Of a stretch of 20,098 bases of DNA, positions 7,443-17,300 are shown in pieces. The notes beneath the pieces were generated by a model, which was not told the origin of the DNA, searched no databases, and was given only the letters and a program-made list of their open reading frames with translations. This stretch comes from DAOMNN01 sp964404505 (lineage in GTDB: Bacteria; Pseudomonadota; Gammaproteobacteria; Burkholderiales; Rhodocyclaceae): NCBI GenBank assembly GCA_964404505.1, contig CAYOKH010000032.1, forward strand, positions 1-20,098, written 5' to 3'. The translations under genes and the position numbers were made by a program. Within the stretch, counting starts at the first letter, position 1; the number at the start of each line of letters is the position of its first letter.

Positions 7443-10400
7443 ATGCCGAACGCGAATGCCGTCGTCGCACGCGTCATCCGTATTGCACCGTCTGCCGCAG
7501 AGGCGGCAGCGTCGGCTGCCACTACCGTTGAATTCGAGGGCGACCGCACGGCCATGCTGCCGCCAGGCAAACGGGCGACAGGATGGCGGGGGCTGCTCGA
7601 GCACGCCCAGCGCTTCAGCATCCCTGCGTTTGTAGAGACCGATCCGGAGACGAACGTCATAACGCGGGTTCTGATCCCGCTACGCGGCCGGGTGGTCGCG
7701 CTCGACCCGACCGTTGATGGTGGCTACGACGTCAGGTTCATTGAATCGCATGCCGGCCATCACCTGCTACGTAGTCATGGCGATTTCCTCGAGATGCTCA
7801 ATGCGCTTGAGGCTGCGCGCACGACGGGGACCGCTGTGTTTGTGACGTCAACGCGTGACGAGCACGAGATCATTGATGTTCGCCCGGCACCGCCAGAGGC
7901 GACCGAAAGCCCTTTACTTGAGGGCGGCGGCGACCGTGAAACCTCGGCATCTGTGGTGAGCGAAGCGCAAGCCGCTCAGCTCTTCAACGATATGGCGGCG
8001 ACGAGTTGCGATCCGTCTGCCGTTCCGCCGCCCTGTATCCCATTTCTCTTCCCAGACGACGGTTGCTACGCCCGCGCCCACGAAATGATCCGCCTCATGC
8101 GACTGCAGGGGATCGAGGGCGAGAAGATCTGGATCTTCGCGAGCGGTAACAGCAATCTGAAGCCCGCCACCTCGAATCACCCGGACTGCCAGGTCGGTTG
8201 GTGGTATCACGTTGCACCAACCTTGCAGGTGAACACGGTCTCCGGCGTCGAGAAGCGCGTCATCGACCCGTCGCTCATGAATGGCCTGGCCACCGCCAAC
8301 GCATGGCGGGCGCGACAGAACGATCCGACGGCGACGTTTCAGTTCACCGACGCGCAGCCCTTCTGGCCAAACAACGGCGGCAATGACGACACCTACACGC
8401 TAACGAACCAGTACCTCGCCGAAAAACGCGGCTACCTGCAGGACAGGGTCACTGAGTACGGGCCGCTACCGTACACCTGCCCCATCATCAAGCGGCTTGA
8501 GTTCATCCTCGACCGCAGCACATTCGGTCAGGACGAGGCGACGACGATGCTGCAGGCGGCCAATCCCGCCGTCATTCAATCGGCGCTGTTCGTAACGCTC
8601 GACGGCTTCAAGCCGCAAGAGTTGGGCATTACCGCATCCACCCCGACGACACCGCCCTCCATCAAGCCGACGATCGCACTGGCGCCGGCCCTGACAGAGC
8701 TGGAGATACGGGTCGTGCACCTCGGCCTGGAGGATCCGGCGCACCTGAACCGCCGGCAGCGCATCACTTGGAATTGCGATGTCCGCTTCACCGGAACGAA
8801 CGACTTTGTCTTCGCCGGCGACACGCGGACGGTGTCGGTGAGTGCGTCGATCAGCGGCCAGTCGGCCAACGCATCGCTACTGCTAATCAAGCAGCCCAAC
8901 CCCTACCAGATCGATGGCGCGACGAGCTGGCTTAGCACGGACTTGCGTGTCTTCCAGATCCGCGCCGGGCAACAGAGGTTCAGCGCAACCATGGGCGCTA
9001 CGGCCGCGCAGGCCCCCGCGTTCATCCAGCAGGTACTCGCCAACCTTAAGTCCGGCGCGACCGGTGGACAGACCTTTGACAATGACCTTTCAACCGACCA
9101 GCAGACGTCCCGCCTCGAGCTCTCGGAGTCGGTGAGTGGCACAAAGGTCTTCAATTTCGCAGTCGCCCGCGTGCGCTACATCGGAACGCTGCAGGCGCAG
9201 AACGTGCGAGTCTTTTTCCGGTTGTTTCCAGCTTCGACCACGTCGCTTGCGTTCGACCTGTCAAGCACCTACCGGCGCGCAACTCAAGGGGGCGTGACTA
9301 TCCCGCTCCTCGGTTTGCAGAGCAACCAACTGGTGACCATCCCGTGTTTTGCATCGGCTCGCGTCGACTCGGCGACGACCTCGCTCACCGCGCAAACGGA
9401 TGCCCCCAATGTGCGCGACATTGCCGCGAGCGCGACCGAGCGCAAAGAATACTTTGGCGCCTGGCTCGACTTCAATCAGACCACGCTGCAGTTCCCGCTC
9501 AACGCGATGCCGGCGGACGGCCCGTGGGCGGCGAACCGCAAGAGTATCCAGGATCTGGTGCGCGGCCAGCACCAGTGTCTCGTCGCCGAGATCGCCTTTG
9601 ATCCGACCGCCATCCCCGGCGGCGCCACCCCGGGCACGTCCGACAAGCTAGCCCAGCGCAATCTGGCGATCGTCGAGTCCGCCAATCCGGGCGTCGTTGG
9701 CTCACGGCGTATAGCGCAGACATTCGAGCTCCGCGCGACCGCCGCCCAGCTGCCGGAAGGCGCGGAGCATGACGAACTGATGATCGACTGGGGCGCAACG
9801 CCAGTCGGCAGCGTGGTCAAGCTCTATCTGCCGGCCGTGAACGGCGAAGAAGTCGTGGACCTGGCCGCGCGCACGAACCGGAGCAGCAACCTCGCGCTTA
9901 TCGATGAGCACACGCTACAGCTGCGCGCCGGCGGCATGAGTTGGATCCCAATCCCGAAAGGCGGGGACACGAACTTGACAGGACTGATCACGATCGACCT
10001 GCCGCCTTCGGTCGTCGCCGGCCAGGTGTTTACCGTCGTCGTACGTCAGGTGACCGGCGGCCATCAGCGCGTCGCCGATGTTGCCGCGGTCGCTCTAAAG
10101 CGCGTCGGGCGCCGGACCCTGGGAAGCTTCCAGATCACGATCCCCGTGCGAACGAAGAATGTCATCCTGCCGACGGAACAGCGGCTCCTGTCCAATCTGC
10201 GCTCGATCGAACGCTCGATCCCACCGACGGATCGTTGGTTCCCCGTTTTCCGCCGCTACGTCACCCAAGTCGCCTCACGGGTCGACGGGCTTGGTGGCGA
10301 CTCGACCCAGGTTGCGCCGTCGCCCTCCGGTGATTGGCAGCAGCCCGCCGCGACCACCTCGGCGATCGGCGCAGTCTGCACATCGCTCGCGCTGACGGTC

Positions 10401-10598
10401 GCCGCATTGGCGGCGTTGTTCATCATCCTTGGCGCGACCAGCGGTACGGTGCGCCTGGTCCTTGGCGTCATCGTAGCCGCGGTGTTGTTGATGGCGGTCA
10501 GTGCCTGGATCCGCAGCTGTCAGCCAAGCCTCGGGCGATTGTTGTTGACCATCGGACTGGGCACTCTGGTGGGGCTGCTGATTCTGTTGCTGTTATGA
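7443..10598 (+). CDS. Membrane-anchored protein-glutaminase-like protein
   Basis: A 1051-residue protein. The N-terminal 150 residues are of unknown type. Residues about 195-350 match the protein-glutaminase (glutamine deamidase) fold: C208 in DDGCYARAHEM, H256 in WWYHVAP and D275 in RVIDPSL form the expected Cys-His-Asp triad, with family-typical flanks. Known members deamidate glutamine side chains in proteins. A long beta-rich middle follows, with a CARDB-like module (H710-Q-C712 to A-Q-R-N740) also seen in the two metalloproteases encoded downstream on the other strand. The C-terminus has three hydrophobic segments (about 975-1051: AVCTSLALTVAALAALFIIL, TVRLVLGVIVAAVLL, LTIGLGTLVGLLILLLL), so the protein is probably tail-anchored. 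No signal peptide is visible at the N-terminus, which leaves the side of the membrane open. The start is set by GAGGGA three bases before the ATG. Confidence 0.8.
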   Translation: MPNANAVVARVIRIAPSAAEAAASAATTVEFEGDRTAMLPPGKRATGWRGLLEHAQRFSIPAFVETDPETNVITRVLIPLRGRVVALDPTVDGGYDVRFIESHAGHHLLRSHGDFLEMLNALEAARTTGTAVFVTSTRDEHEIIDVRPAPPEATESPLLEGGGDRETSASVVSEAQAAQLFNDMAATSCDPSAVPPPCIPFLFPDDGCYARAHEMIRLMRLQGIEGEKIWIFASGNSNLKPATSNHPDCQVGWWYHVAPTLQVNTVSGVEKRVIDPSLMNGLATANAWRARQNDPTATFQFTDAQPFWPNNGGNDDTYTLTNQYLAEKRGYLQDRVTEYGPLPYTCPIIKRLEFILDRSTFGQDEATTMLQAANPAVIQSALFVTLDGFKPQELGITASTPTTPPSIKPTIALAPALTELEIRVVHLGLEDPAHLNRRQRITWNCDVRFTGTNDFVFAGDTRTVSVSASISGQSANASLLLIKQPNPYQIDGATSWLSTDLRVFQIRAGQQRFSATMGATAAQAPAFIQQVLANLKSGATGGQTFDNDLSTDQQTSRLELSESVSGTKVFNFAVARVRYIGTLQAQNVRVFFRLFPASTTSLAFDLSSTYRRATQGGVTIPLLGLQSNQLVTIPCFASARVDSATTSLTAQTDAPNVRDIAASATERKEYFGAWLDFNQTTLQFPLNAMPADGPWAANRKSIQDLVRGQHQCLVAEIAFDPTAIPGGATPGTSDKLAQRNLAIVESANPGVVGSRRIAQTFELRATAAQLPEGAEHDELMIDWGATPVGSVVKLYLPAVNGEEVVDLAARTNRSSNLALIDEHTLQLRAGGMSWIPIPKGGDTNLTGLITIDLPPSVVAGQVFTVVVRQVTGGHQRVADVAAVALKRVGRRTLGSFQITIPVRTKNVILPTEQRLLSNLRSIERSIPPTDRWFPVFRRYVTQVASRVDGLGGDSTQVAPSPSGDWQQPAATTSAIGAVCTSLALTVAALAALFIILGATSGTVRLVLGVIVAAVLLMAVSAWIRSCQPSLGRLLLTIGLGTLVGLLILLLL

Positions 10599-10647
10599 GC
10601 GCGGCTTCGTCGCTGCACATCGTCAGGATTACGCCAACGCAACAATT

Positions 10648-10680
10648 GAACAGCGACGAGTACTTAGCGTCGCGCTGTTC
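10648..10680. terminator. Imperfect hairpin after the glutaminase-like gene
   Basis: GAACAGCGACG (10648-10658) pairs with CGTCG-CG-CTGTTC (10668-10680) around a nine-base loop; a two-base bulge interrupts an 11-pair stem. It lies 50 bases past the stop at 10598. No T-run follows, so termination is a guess from position and stability. Confidence 0.4.
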
Positions 10681-10746
10681 ACCAGCAAAATCGCGATCAT
10701 CGTCACAAGTATCGCAACTTCTGATTTGCGACAAGGGTTAGCTACT

Positions 10747-11235
10747 TCAGCTGTCGTTAATGAAGAGGGGAATTCGGAAACCGGCGAGAGGCTTGTTTGC
10801 AGCGCTGAGTTCCTGCGCGCGGTTCTCTCCGTAAAGAAGCTTCGCGTTGCGACCCCATGCTTCGGAACGTGCGAGCGGCTTCCCGCTTGCATTAACCCAA
10901 GCCCGTAGGAATACGTCACTTGGTCGCAGCGAGCCAAGCGCCTTCACACTCTTTGTAAACCGCAGTCGCCGCACGACGGAATGCGCTCCGAGCGGGTCGG
11001 TATCGTCAAGCCGAGCGCCTGTGGTCGGCCTAACAATCCACGGCGTGACGCCTGGCCTCTTGTTCATGCAGTGTTCTTCGTCGTCCTCGTCGCCTTCTGC
11101 TGACGGGAGCCATGCCTTTCTGGGCGATACGAAAGCGGACGTGACGAAGACCCCTATGCCGTCATCCGAACGCCAGTGACCGCCAACGGTTAGATCGTCT
11201 CCGATTGCGGTTCCGCAGATACAGCCAAGTGGTAT
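10747..11235 (-). pseudogene. Decayed minus-strand reading frame of unknown family
   Basis: The minus-strand frame from 11235 to the TGA at 10747 is open for 162 codons and reads like real protein: GDDLTVGGHWRSDDGIGVFV, an acidic patch GDEDDEEH, then RPSDVFLRAWVNASGKPLAR and a tail ending AGFRIPLFINDS. The only ATG is internal (11067), no good ribosome binding site precedes it, and the frame is closed at 11236-11238. Protein-like sequence continues upstream in another frame (AGVLISGPAAGAHGPC, then MNTT just before the switch), and perhaps in a third (TYVVRLWTITDGRAPG) nearer to the phosphatase gene. The simplest view is a gene that once followed the minus-strand operon and has lost its frame. 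I do not recognise the family. A short gene starting at 11067 (106 residues) is the alternative. Confidence 0.4.
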
Positions 11236-11436
11236 TCATCGCGTCATCATCCGAAGGTCTTGAGGTTGCAAAGCAAGGTCCGTGCGCTCCTGCTGCTGGG
11301 CCGCTGATCAGCACACCGGCTACCGTGCTCACCCGGAATGTTGGCGGAGTAGGCGGGCTGATGAGCCGTCCCCGGGGCGCGGCCGTCTGTGATCGTCCAC
11401 AGTCGCACCACGTATGTTGACCGACGGAGCTGGGAC

Positions 11437-11459
11437 ACGAAGGGGACCCCAGCCTTCGT
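11437..11459 (-). terminator. Hairpin after the minus-strand operon
   Basis: ACGAAGG (11437-11443) and CCTTCGT (11453-11459) form a perfect seven-pair stem with a nine-base loop, 11 bases beyond the stop of the phosphatase gene. An alternative stem GCTGGG/CCCAGC overlaps it. There is no clear T-run, so this may be a weak or Rho-assisted terminator. Confidence 0.45.
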
Positions 11460-11470
11460 CGGGATACGGT

Positions 11471-12013
11471 TTAGGGCGATGCTGCGCCGTACTGTAGGTT
11501 GGTTAGCCCGAAGCTATGCCAACGGCAGCGACACAGCGTAAGCACGTAGAGGTTGTCGAACTCGTTGCCGTCGATCGTGACGACCGGGCCACCGAACTCG
11601 GCGATGATCTGCGGCACAGTATTGCTGTGCCCCACCACGAGAACCTTCTGGCCGTAGTGATTGGTACGAATGGTGCTCACCAGGCCTGCCACGTCGGCTG
11701 CCACTATGGCCACTGGCGTAATGCCAAGCAGGGCGGCGGTCGGCGCCGCGGTCTGCTGGGTGCGGGCCGCTTCGCTCGTGTAGATCGCGCGGATGCCCGA
11801 TTTCTCCATAACGTGCGCCAGCTCCTGGGCGCGCGCGGTGCCGGCCACAGTGAGGGCGTCCACCCCGTTCTGCCGGTCAGCATGGCGCAGCAACAGAACG
11901 GTGGTCGGGTTTCCCCAGCACAAGTACCACTGGACCACCGCGACGGCGACCAGCGTCACCGCGAAAATGCCGGCGTAACGCCAGCGTACCTTTCGTGCAT
12001 CTTCGCTGTTCAT
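11471..12013 (-). CDS. Membrane-anchored SixA-like histidine phosphatase
   Basis: A 180-residue member of the histidine phosphatase (phosphoglycerate-mutase-like) superfamily. After a short basic N-terminus, residues about 14-31 form a single hydrophobic anchor (AGIFAVTLVAVAVVQWYL). The phosphatase core then begins with LLLRHADRQNG, where H44 is the phospho-acceptor in an RHA version of the usual RHG motif. YTSEAARTQQTA supplies R84 and LVVGHSNTVP supplies the second catalytic His, H129. The short core without inserted cap resembles SixA, which removes phosphate from phosphohistidine proteins, though substrates in this superfamily vary widely. It starts 10 bases after the upstream peptidase gene and so belongs to the same operon. 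The anchor should place the catalytic domain in the periplasm if the N-terminus stays inside. Confidence 0.85.
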   Translation of the reverse strand: MNSEDARKVRWRYAGIFAVTLVAVAVVQWYLCWGNPTTVLLLRHADRQNGVDALTVAGTARAQELAHVMEKSGIRAIYTSEAARTQQTAAPTAALLGITPVAIVAADVAGLVSTIRTNHYGQKVLVVGHSNTVPQIIAEFGGPVVTIDGNEFDNLYVLTLCRCRWHSFGLTNLQYGAASP

Positions 12014-12023
12014 GCCGCCACCA

Positions 12024-14357
12024 TCACGCCGTCTTCTCCCGCGGCTGCGTCCGCAGTTCGCCCGGCTTTACCACGTTAATCTGCACCGCCACCCCACCGA
12101 CGATGCGCTTGACAGCCAGGCTGCGCTGGACGAAGTGCAGTCGGATCACCTGGCCTGGCTCGGCCCTCGTCGGCACCGCAATCTTGAGCCCGACCACGGT
12201 CTGACTGAAGGGCAACAGGTCGAGGGTGAGTTTCGCCGCGCCTTTCGGAAACGCCACCTCCCAACTCTTCGGGTAGCGTTCCTGGATAAGGTCCAGAGAG
12301 GCGGAGGTGAGCATGCGGCCGCGGTGGGCATGGGTGGTGCCGGGGATGTGGCCGCCGCACTCTAGCTCCACCTGCTCTGGCACGAACATCGGCCTGTCGG
12401 CGAAGGGCGTGAAGGGCTTCGGCCGCATCTTGGCGCCAAGGAAGATTTCCGGCGTCGGGTGGATCACGCTCGCCTCGAATCCGGCGGAGTCGCGGATCCG
12501 GATCACCTCCAGCAGGAACTTCCGCTCGAGGCGCGCGTACCAGTTGGCCACCACCACCGGCAGGATCAAGAAGGTATTGGGGAGCAGGTCGACGACGGTG
12601 AGGTTCTTCTGCGCGAGGTTGTTGTGCTCCCATACATGGCGACCGGCGGGCGGATGATCGGAACGTGTGAGCACCGCGGCAAGCAGGCACGTGTGGGTGC
12701 CCTCGGCCGGAACCAGCGAGCGCGGCCACCGCGCCTTGACGATGCGGGTGGCGCCTGGGGCGAGTTCGAACTCCGCACGCGCGCCGATGCACGGCAGGAA
12801 GTCGCCTGGATACTGGAACTGGGTGCCGGCGAATCCCTTCGAGTGAAAGGTGACGACGAAGTGCTGGGCCGCGCCCGCGGTGCCCTTGTTGCGCACGCGT
12901 GCGTGAAACCAGTTGTCCTGGCCGTACTCGGGTGACTGATGCGTTGTGCCACCGTCGTCGGCATTGCGAATCCACAAATCCGGCGAGTCCCAGAAGGTGC
13001 CGCCCCACGCGTCGGCGCCAGTGTCGGCGGGGTCGTCGCGTAGCCACACGTCGGGCACGGGCGATGGGTTGGGAAGCCCGTAGACAAAGCGGTGGAACGC
13101 GTCCACCACTTGCGCATTGCCGGACTTGCAGAGCAAGAACTCCTCGATCATGGCGGTGGAGACCGGGCGGCCCCGATGGGCAACATAGAGGTCTCGCATC
13201 AGCGCATTGAGCTGCGCTGTCCCCAGCATCGCGGCCAAGCCCCTCCAGACGCGGGAGCCGTCGGCGTAGGAGTTGCCGGGGGTGTTGCGCTGCCATGGAT
13301 CGCGCGAGCAGAGCAGAATCGGCGCGTCGGTGAAGTCGAAAGGTTGTGCGTCGTCAGCGCCGGCGTCGTGGAAGCTGGTGAAGCCCTCGTCCCACCAGCC
13401 GTCGGACTGGGCGGCAGGCTTGATGCCGCGCGCGTACCAGCTGTGAAAAGTTTCGTGCAACAGCGCGCCGACGGAGGTGGTGGTGCCGCCCTCATACTCC
13501 ATACCGCCGCCGCCATTAAAGAAGGCGACAAAGCGATTACCGTGCAGGTAGGGGCCGTAGCCATTCTCGTTGTCGGCGAGCAGCGTCTTCAGCGTGTTGA
13601 GCTGACCGGTGAGGTTCACGACGCTGCCGACGGGCCTCCAGGCTTCCAGGGTAACGGTACTGCCGGAGATTGGCAGGACAGTCGTATCAGCCTGCAGCTC
13701 CAGAGTGTCGCTGGCGCGGACTTCCAGCAACGGCGAGAGCGCGCTGAAGCGTGACGGGAACTCGAGGCGCCAGTGGTTTGCACCCAGCACGGTGACGAGG
13801 CCATTGGTGATGACCGAGTGCGCTGCCACGGTGTTGACGAGCTTGATCTCTAGGGTGATGGCGAACTGGTCGAAGATCAGATTGGCGGGCAGCCAGGCCT
13901 CGGCGTAGCGGGCGCGGTTCAGGTCCGAGAGGCCGAAAACGAAGCGCAGGCGCGGGCCCGAAGTCCACTCGATCGCAGGCAGATAGCTGCCGCCGAGCTG
14001 CGAGTTGGGCATCGCGAGCGGATACTGCACGCGCAGGGTGTGAACCGAGCCGGCGGCCTGCACCGACTGGATCACCCGCAGATCGGTGAAAGTGCCTGTG
14101 CCGAAGCCGTGGTGCGCAAGCTGCGCCACAGGAAACAGCGCGCCGTCGAGCCAGGCGGTGGTGATGTCCTGACGCAGATCGAAAATCGGATTGCCCGCCG
14201 TGGGCCCGACCGTGTAGGTGGCAGTGGCGTCGGCGGTAGCCGCCGAGGCGGCGCCGTCGAAAGTGAAAACGGCGTTGATCGTCTGAATGTCGATAGGCAC
14301 CGCCGCCAACCCGTCCACAGTCTTGGGCGGCGGTGCGAGGTGAAAGTTGGTGGCCAT
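12024..14357 (-). CDS. M61/M1-like zinc aminopeptidase-type protein with CARDB-like module
   Basis: A 777-residue predicted metallopeptidase. The first 250 or so residues are beta-rich, as in the N-terminal domains of M1 and M61 peptidases. The zinc site is H301-E302-T-F-H305 (LLHETFHSWY), followed exactly 18 residues later by E324 (WWDEGFTSF), the HEXXH-X18-E arrangement of gluzincins; the HE-x-F-H-x-W flavour fits M61 (glycyl aminopeptidase-like) best. After the helical catalytic part a CARDB-like module appears (ARVRNKGTAGAAQHFVVTF ... H555-T-C557 ... NNLAQKNLTVV), related to those of the neighbouring peptidase and the glutaminase-like protein. The C-terminal 180 residues are unassigned. 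No signal peptide is seen. A GAGGA ribosome binding site supports the start, 37 bases after the preceding stop. Confidence 0.85.
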   Translation of the reverse strand: MATNFHLAPPPKTVDGLAAVPIDIQTINAVFTFDGAASAATADATATYTVGPTAGNPIFDLRQDITTAWLDGALFPVAQLAHHGFGTGTFTDLRVIQSVQAAGSVHTLRVQYPLAMPNSQLGGSYLPAIEWTSGPRLRFVFGLSDLNRARYAEAWLPANLIFDQFAITLEIKLVNTVAAHSVITNGLVTVLGANHWRLEFPSRFSALSPLLEVRASDTLELQADTTVLPISGSTVTLEAWRPVGSVVNLTGQLNTLKTLLADNENGYGPYLHGNRFVAFFNGGGGMEYEGGTTTSVGALLHETFHSWYARGIKPAAQSDGWWDEGFTSFHDAGADDAQPFDFTDAPILLCSRDPWQRNTPGNSYADGSRVWRGLAAMLGTAQLNALMRDLYVAHRGRPVSTAMIEEFLLCKSGNAQVVDAFHRFVYGLPNPSPVPDVWLRDDPADTGADAWGGTFWDSPDLWIRNADDGGTTHQSPEYGQDNWFHARVRNKGTAGAAQHFVVTFHSKGFAGTQFQYPGDFLPCIGARAEFELAPGATRIVKARWPRSLVPAEGTHTCLLAAVLTRSDHPPAGRHVWEHNNLAQKNLTVVDLLPNTFLILPVVVANWYARLERKFLLEVIRIRDSAGFEASVIHPTPEIFLGAKMRPKPFTPFADRPMFVPEQVELECGGHIPGTTHAHRGRMLTSASLDLIQERYPKSWEVAFPKGAAKLTLDLLPFSQTVVGLKIAVPTRAEPGQVIRLHFVQRSLAVKRIVGGVAVQINVVKPGELRTQPREKTA

Positions 14358-14394
14358 GACCGTCCTCGGGTCGCTTGCGCGGCGCGAGCCCCCC

Positions 14395-17300
14395 TCAGCA
14401 GCAGTCGTTCTTCTTGACCTTCAGACTCACTACGATCTCTTTTACGCAGACCTGTCCGATCTCCCGCTTGATGCCCAGACAGTCGGCCAGACGTTGGGCC
14501 TCGTTCAGGCAATCCTTGTCCGTCGGCCGATCAACGTTCCAAGGCCGCGCAAGATCAGGGTCGAGCCGATAGGTCATGCCGCCGATCAGATTGTCGTTGG
14601 CCAGCACGTCGATCCGGATGTCGCGGTCCTTAGACGCGTCCACCGCATCGCGCGTGAAGGCCTGGCCCGGGTGCAGCTTGATCAACACCTCACGCTTGGC
14701 GCCCGAGGCCAGCGTGAAGCCGCCTCCCACGTCGACGAGCTCCAGGCGCCAGCCGAGCTTGGACAACAGCGCAGGCAGAGTGACATTGAAGGTCATCTTG
14801 CCCCGTCGTGGGTTCGGATTGCCGACCTGGAAGCTCATCCCGTTGAGCCCCGCCATCAGCCCCTGGTTGCCACCCCCGCCGGGAACCGGGATCACATTGC
14901 GCTGGCCAACGTTGTTGTCATTCGGCACCAGCCGCCATTCGGGCACCGTCTCACCGGCCGTGAAGTTGTCGACGTTCGATGCGTCGCCGTCTGCCTTGAC
15001 TACCATCAGCATGCAGTCGTGACCATAGGCATTGATATTGGGCGTCCATTCGAACGGCCCGACCACGGCTTCCTGTGAGTTGTTGGCGTTGACGGTGCCA
15101 ACATTGATCGACGCGGTCGTGAACGGGTCGAAGTCCGCGGGCCAATTCAGTCCTGCGCCGGGCTTGGTGTGGTAACCGTAAACGACCACGTTCTGCGCCT
15201 GCTGTGTGCCGCGGTTCTTGACCTTGACGTAGGCATAGTTGGTCGAGCCCAACTCCGGCTCCTGGTGCGCGTCGACGCCGTCGGCCGCGCGGCGGTTCCA
15301 GATCGTGGTGGTGTGCCAGTGCACATGTTGGAACGGGTACTCGCCCGTGCGCCCGTCGTCGATGTAGACATCGATCAGCGGCGGATTGCCCGCCGTGGTG
15401 ATCGTTCCGTTCGCCGGGCTGCCGTTGGTCACCAGCGGGGTCTGGTACTCGCCTTGCTTCTCGAAGGCCCAACGAATCACCTTGTGGTACGCACCGCCGA
15501 AAACACCCTCGCTGGTCCAGTTGAGCGCGTCCGCATCCATGAGGGCGGTCGCAAAGTCCCTGGCGTACTGCGGGTTAGTGGCCGGTGTCAGATTTCCGAT
15601 GGCGCGCAGAATCAGGTACATCGCCATGCGCGAGGAAAACTGCCGCCGTCCGAGATTCGGATGATCACCTCCGATGGATCGGTAGAAGTTGAAAAGCGTG
15701 GTCGCGAGGATCTCCTCGGAACCATAGCCACCGTTGTCGCGCGACCCATTCCAGGCCCAGCCGTCAGCCACGTTCCGGTCGCACCGCCGGTTGAGTGACG
15801 GGTGCCAGGGCACGTAGGTGAAACGCAGATCGCCCGGCTTGCCCACCGCCGTGCCGTCTACCCCCTTGCATTGCGAGTCCGGGTCGAAGTAGATCAAAGA
15901 CAGCGAATCGCCCGCGCTGTGGGTAAAGCCCATGTTGGGGCCGTCCACCGCCTCGTAGAGGATCCCGTGGCCCAGCACCTCGTGCAGGTGCACCCGCGGA
16001 TCGCAAGCCCGGCCGAGCGGGTTGGCGAGGTCGGTCGTGTCCATCAGGCCGTAGCCTGTGTGGCCAATCCCGCCCATTCCGTCGCCCACGCAGTGCGCGT
16101 TGATCATGTCGAAGCAGCGAATATCCACCGGAACCGGGAACACGGTATTCGACATGTAGGTGCCGACATTGAAGCCCAGATCCTGCATGGTGCGGAAGAT
16201 CCGGTCGACATGGAAATATCCACTGACCGAGGCGAAATTGTTGGTGCGCACGTCGTAGTCGAAATCAGTTCCCGTCGCGGGTGTCGGCGGCGCGATGTTC
16301 GGCCCCTCGACTTGTGCCACTACGGCGAAGCTGCCGGACAGGGACTGCATGCCTCCCGCGGGAGGATCGAGGTTCTGCAGCGTTACGTCGTCACGGTGCA
16401 GATTCAGAGTCGCGTTGTTCGAGGCGCTCGTGGGTGTCGTGGTCCCCGACTTCGTGATCGGATCTCGCTCGTAGACATAGCCGTTCACGTTCGCAGACAT
16501 CGTCCGCAGGTAAAGGATCGAGTTCGTTTCAAGGTCCACCAGGATGCGCCACACGTTGCGGTCGCGGCCGACGAAGGTCTCGAAAGTAATCTCGGCGACC
16601 ATGTAGTACGCGCCGTCTTTGATCTTGGAGTCGACATCCGGAAGATCAAACGGCGGCGCCATGTGCGGCCCGTGGACCTCGCGCCCGCTCGTCTTGCGAT
16701 CGCGGCGCGACCGGGTGGCCGGCTGCTCTTTGACGACCGGATCATCACCGTCCTCAAACTTTTCCAGGCGCGCCGCGGCGTCGTAGCGGTAGATCCAGAA
16801 CCGGCCGCGGATCAGTCTCAGAGCGACTTTCCGCTCCTCGGCCTTGTCCTTGAAAGAGATCAATCGGCGAACGAATGCCTCGCCCGCGCTGTCGGCCTCG
16901 GTTTCCTGGCTGGCGAGAGGCGAAGCCGCCCGTAGGTCGGTGTACCGCATGACCGCGCGGCGCTGGATGGCCGCGCTGTTGGATGCTATGAACACCTTGC
17001 GGTAGCGGTCGACGGCCACCTTGGACGGCATCTTGGCATCGACCCCCGGCTGGGTTGTGTCCTCCGACCCGATCACGCGGTTTGGACCTTGCTTGAGCGT
17101 CACCCTCAATCCGGCCTGCCAGACGGGCACGTTCAAGTAGGTCTGATAGAAACCAAAGGTCTCAGAATCGAACTGGCGCCGCTGCTCCGACAACCGGTAT
17201 TCCTCCTCTTGCTCCTGCGGATCGAGGAAGGTCACCTCGGTTTCGAGTCGGTCCAGTTTTTTGGTCGGGATCTCGTAGACGCTGGCAAACTGGCGCAGGT

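Noticed and set aside
7020..7604. Minus-strand frame across the start of the glutaminase-like gene
   Set aside because: Overlaps the well-supported start at 7443 and shows no domain or ribosome binding site.
11028..11195. GCCTAAC and GTTAGAT boxes resembling integron attC ends
   Set aside because: The intervening 150 or so bases lack the inverted symmetry of an attC site, the spacing is too long, and there are no cassettes or integrase.
12076..13296. Long second minus-strand frame inside the M61-like gene
   Set aside because: Arg/Pro/His-rich translation typical of a GC-rich shadow frame; the annotated frame carries HEXXH-X18-E.
15802..16935. Long plus-strand frame opposite the HEVLGH protease gene
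   Set aside because: No domain, composition of an antisense shadow; the minus frame has recognisable motifs throughout.
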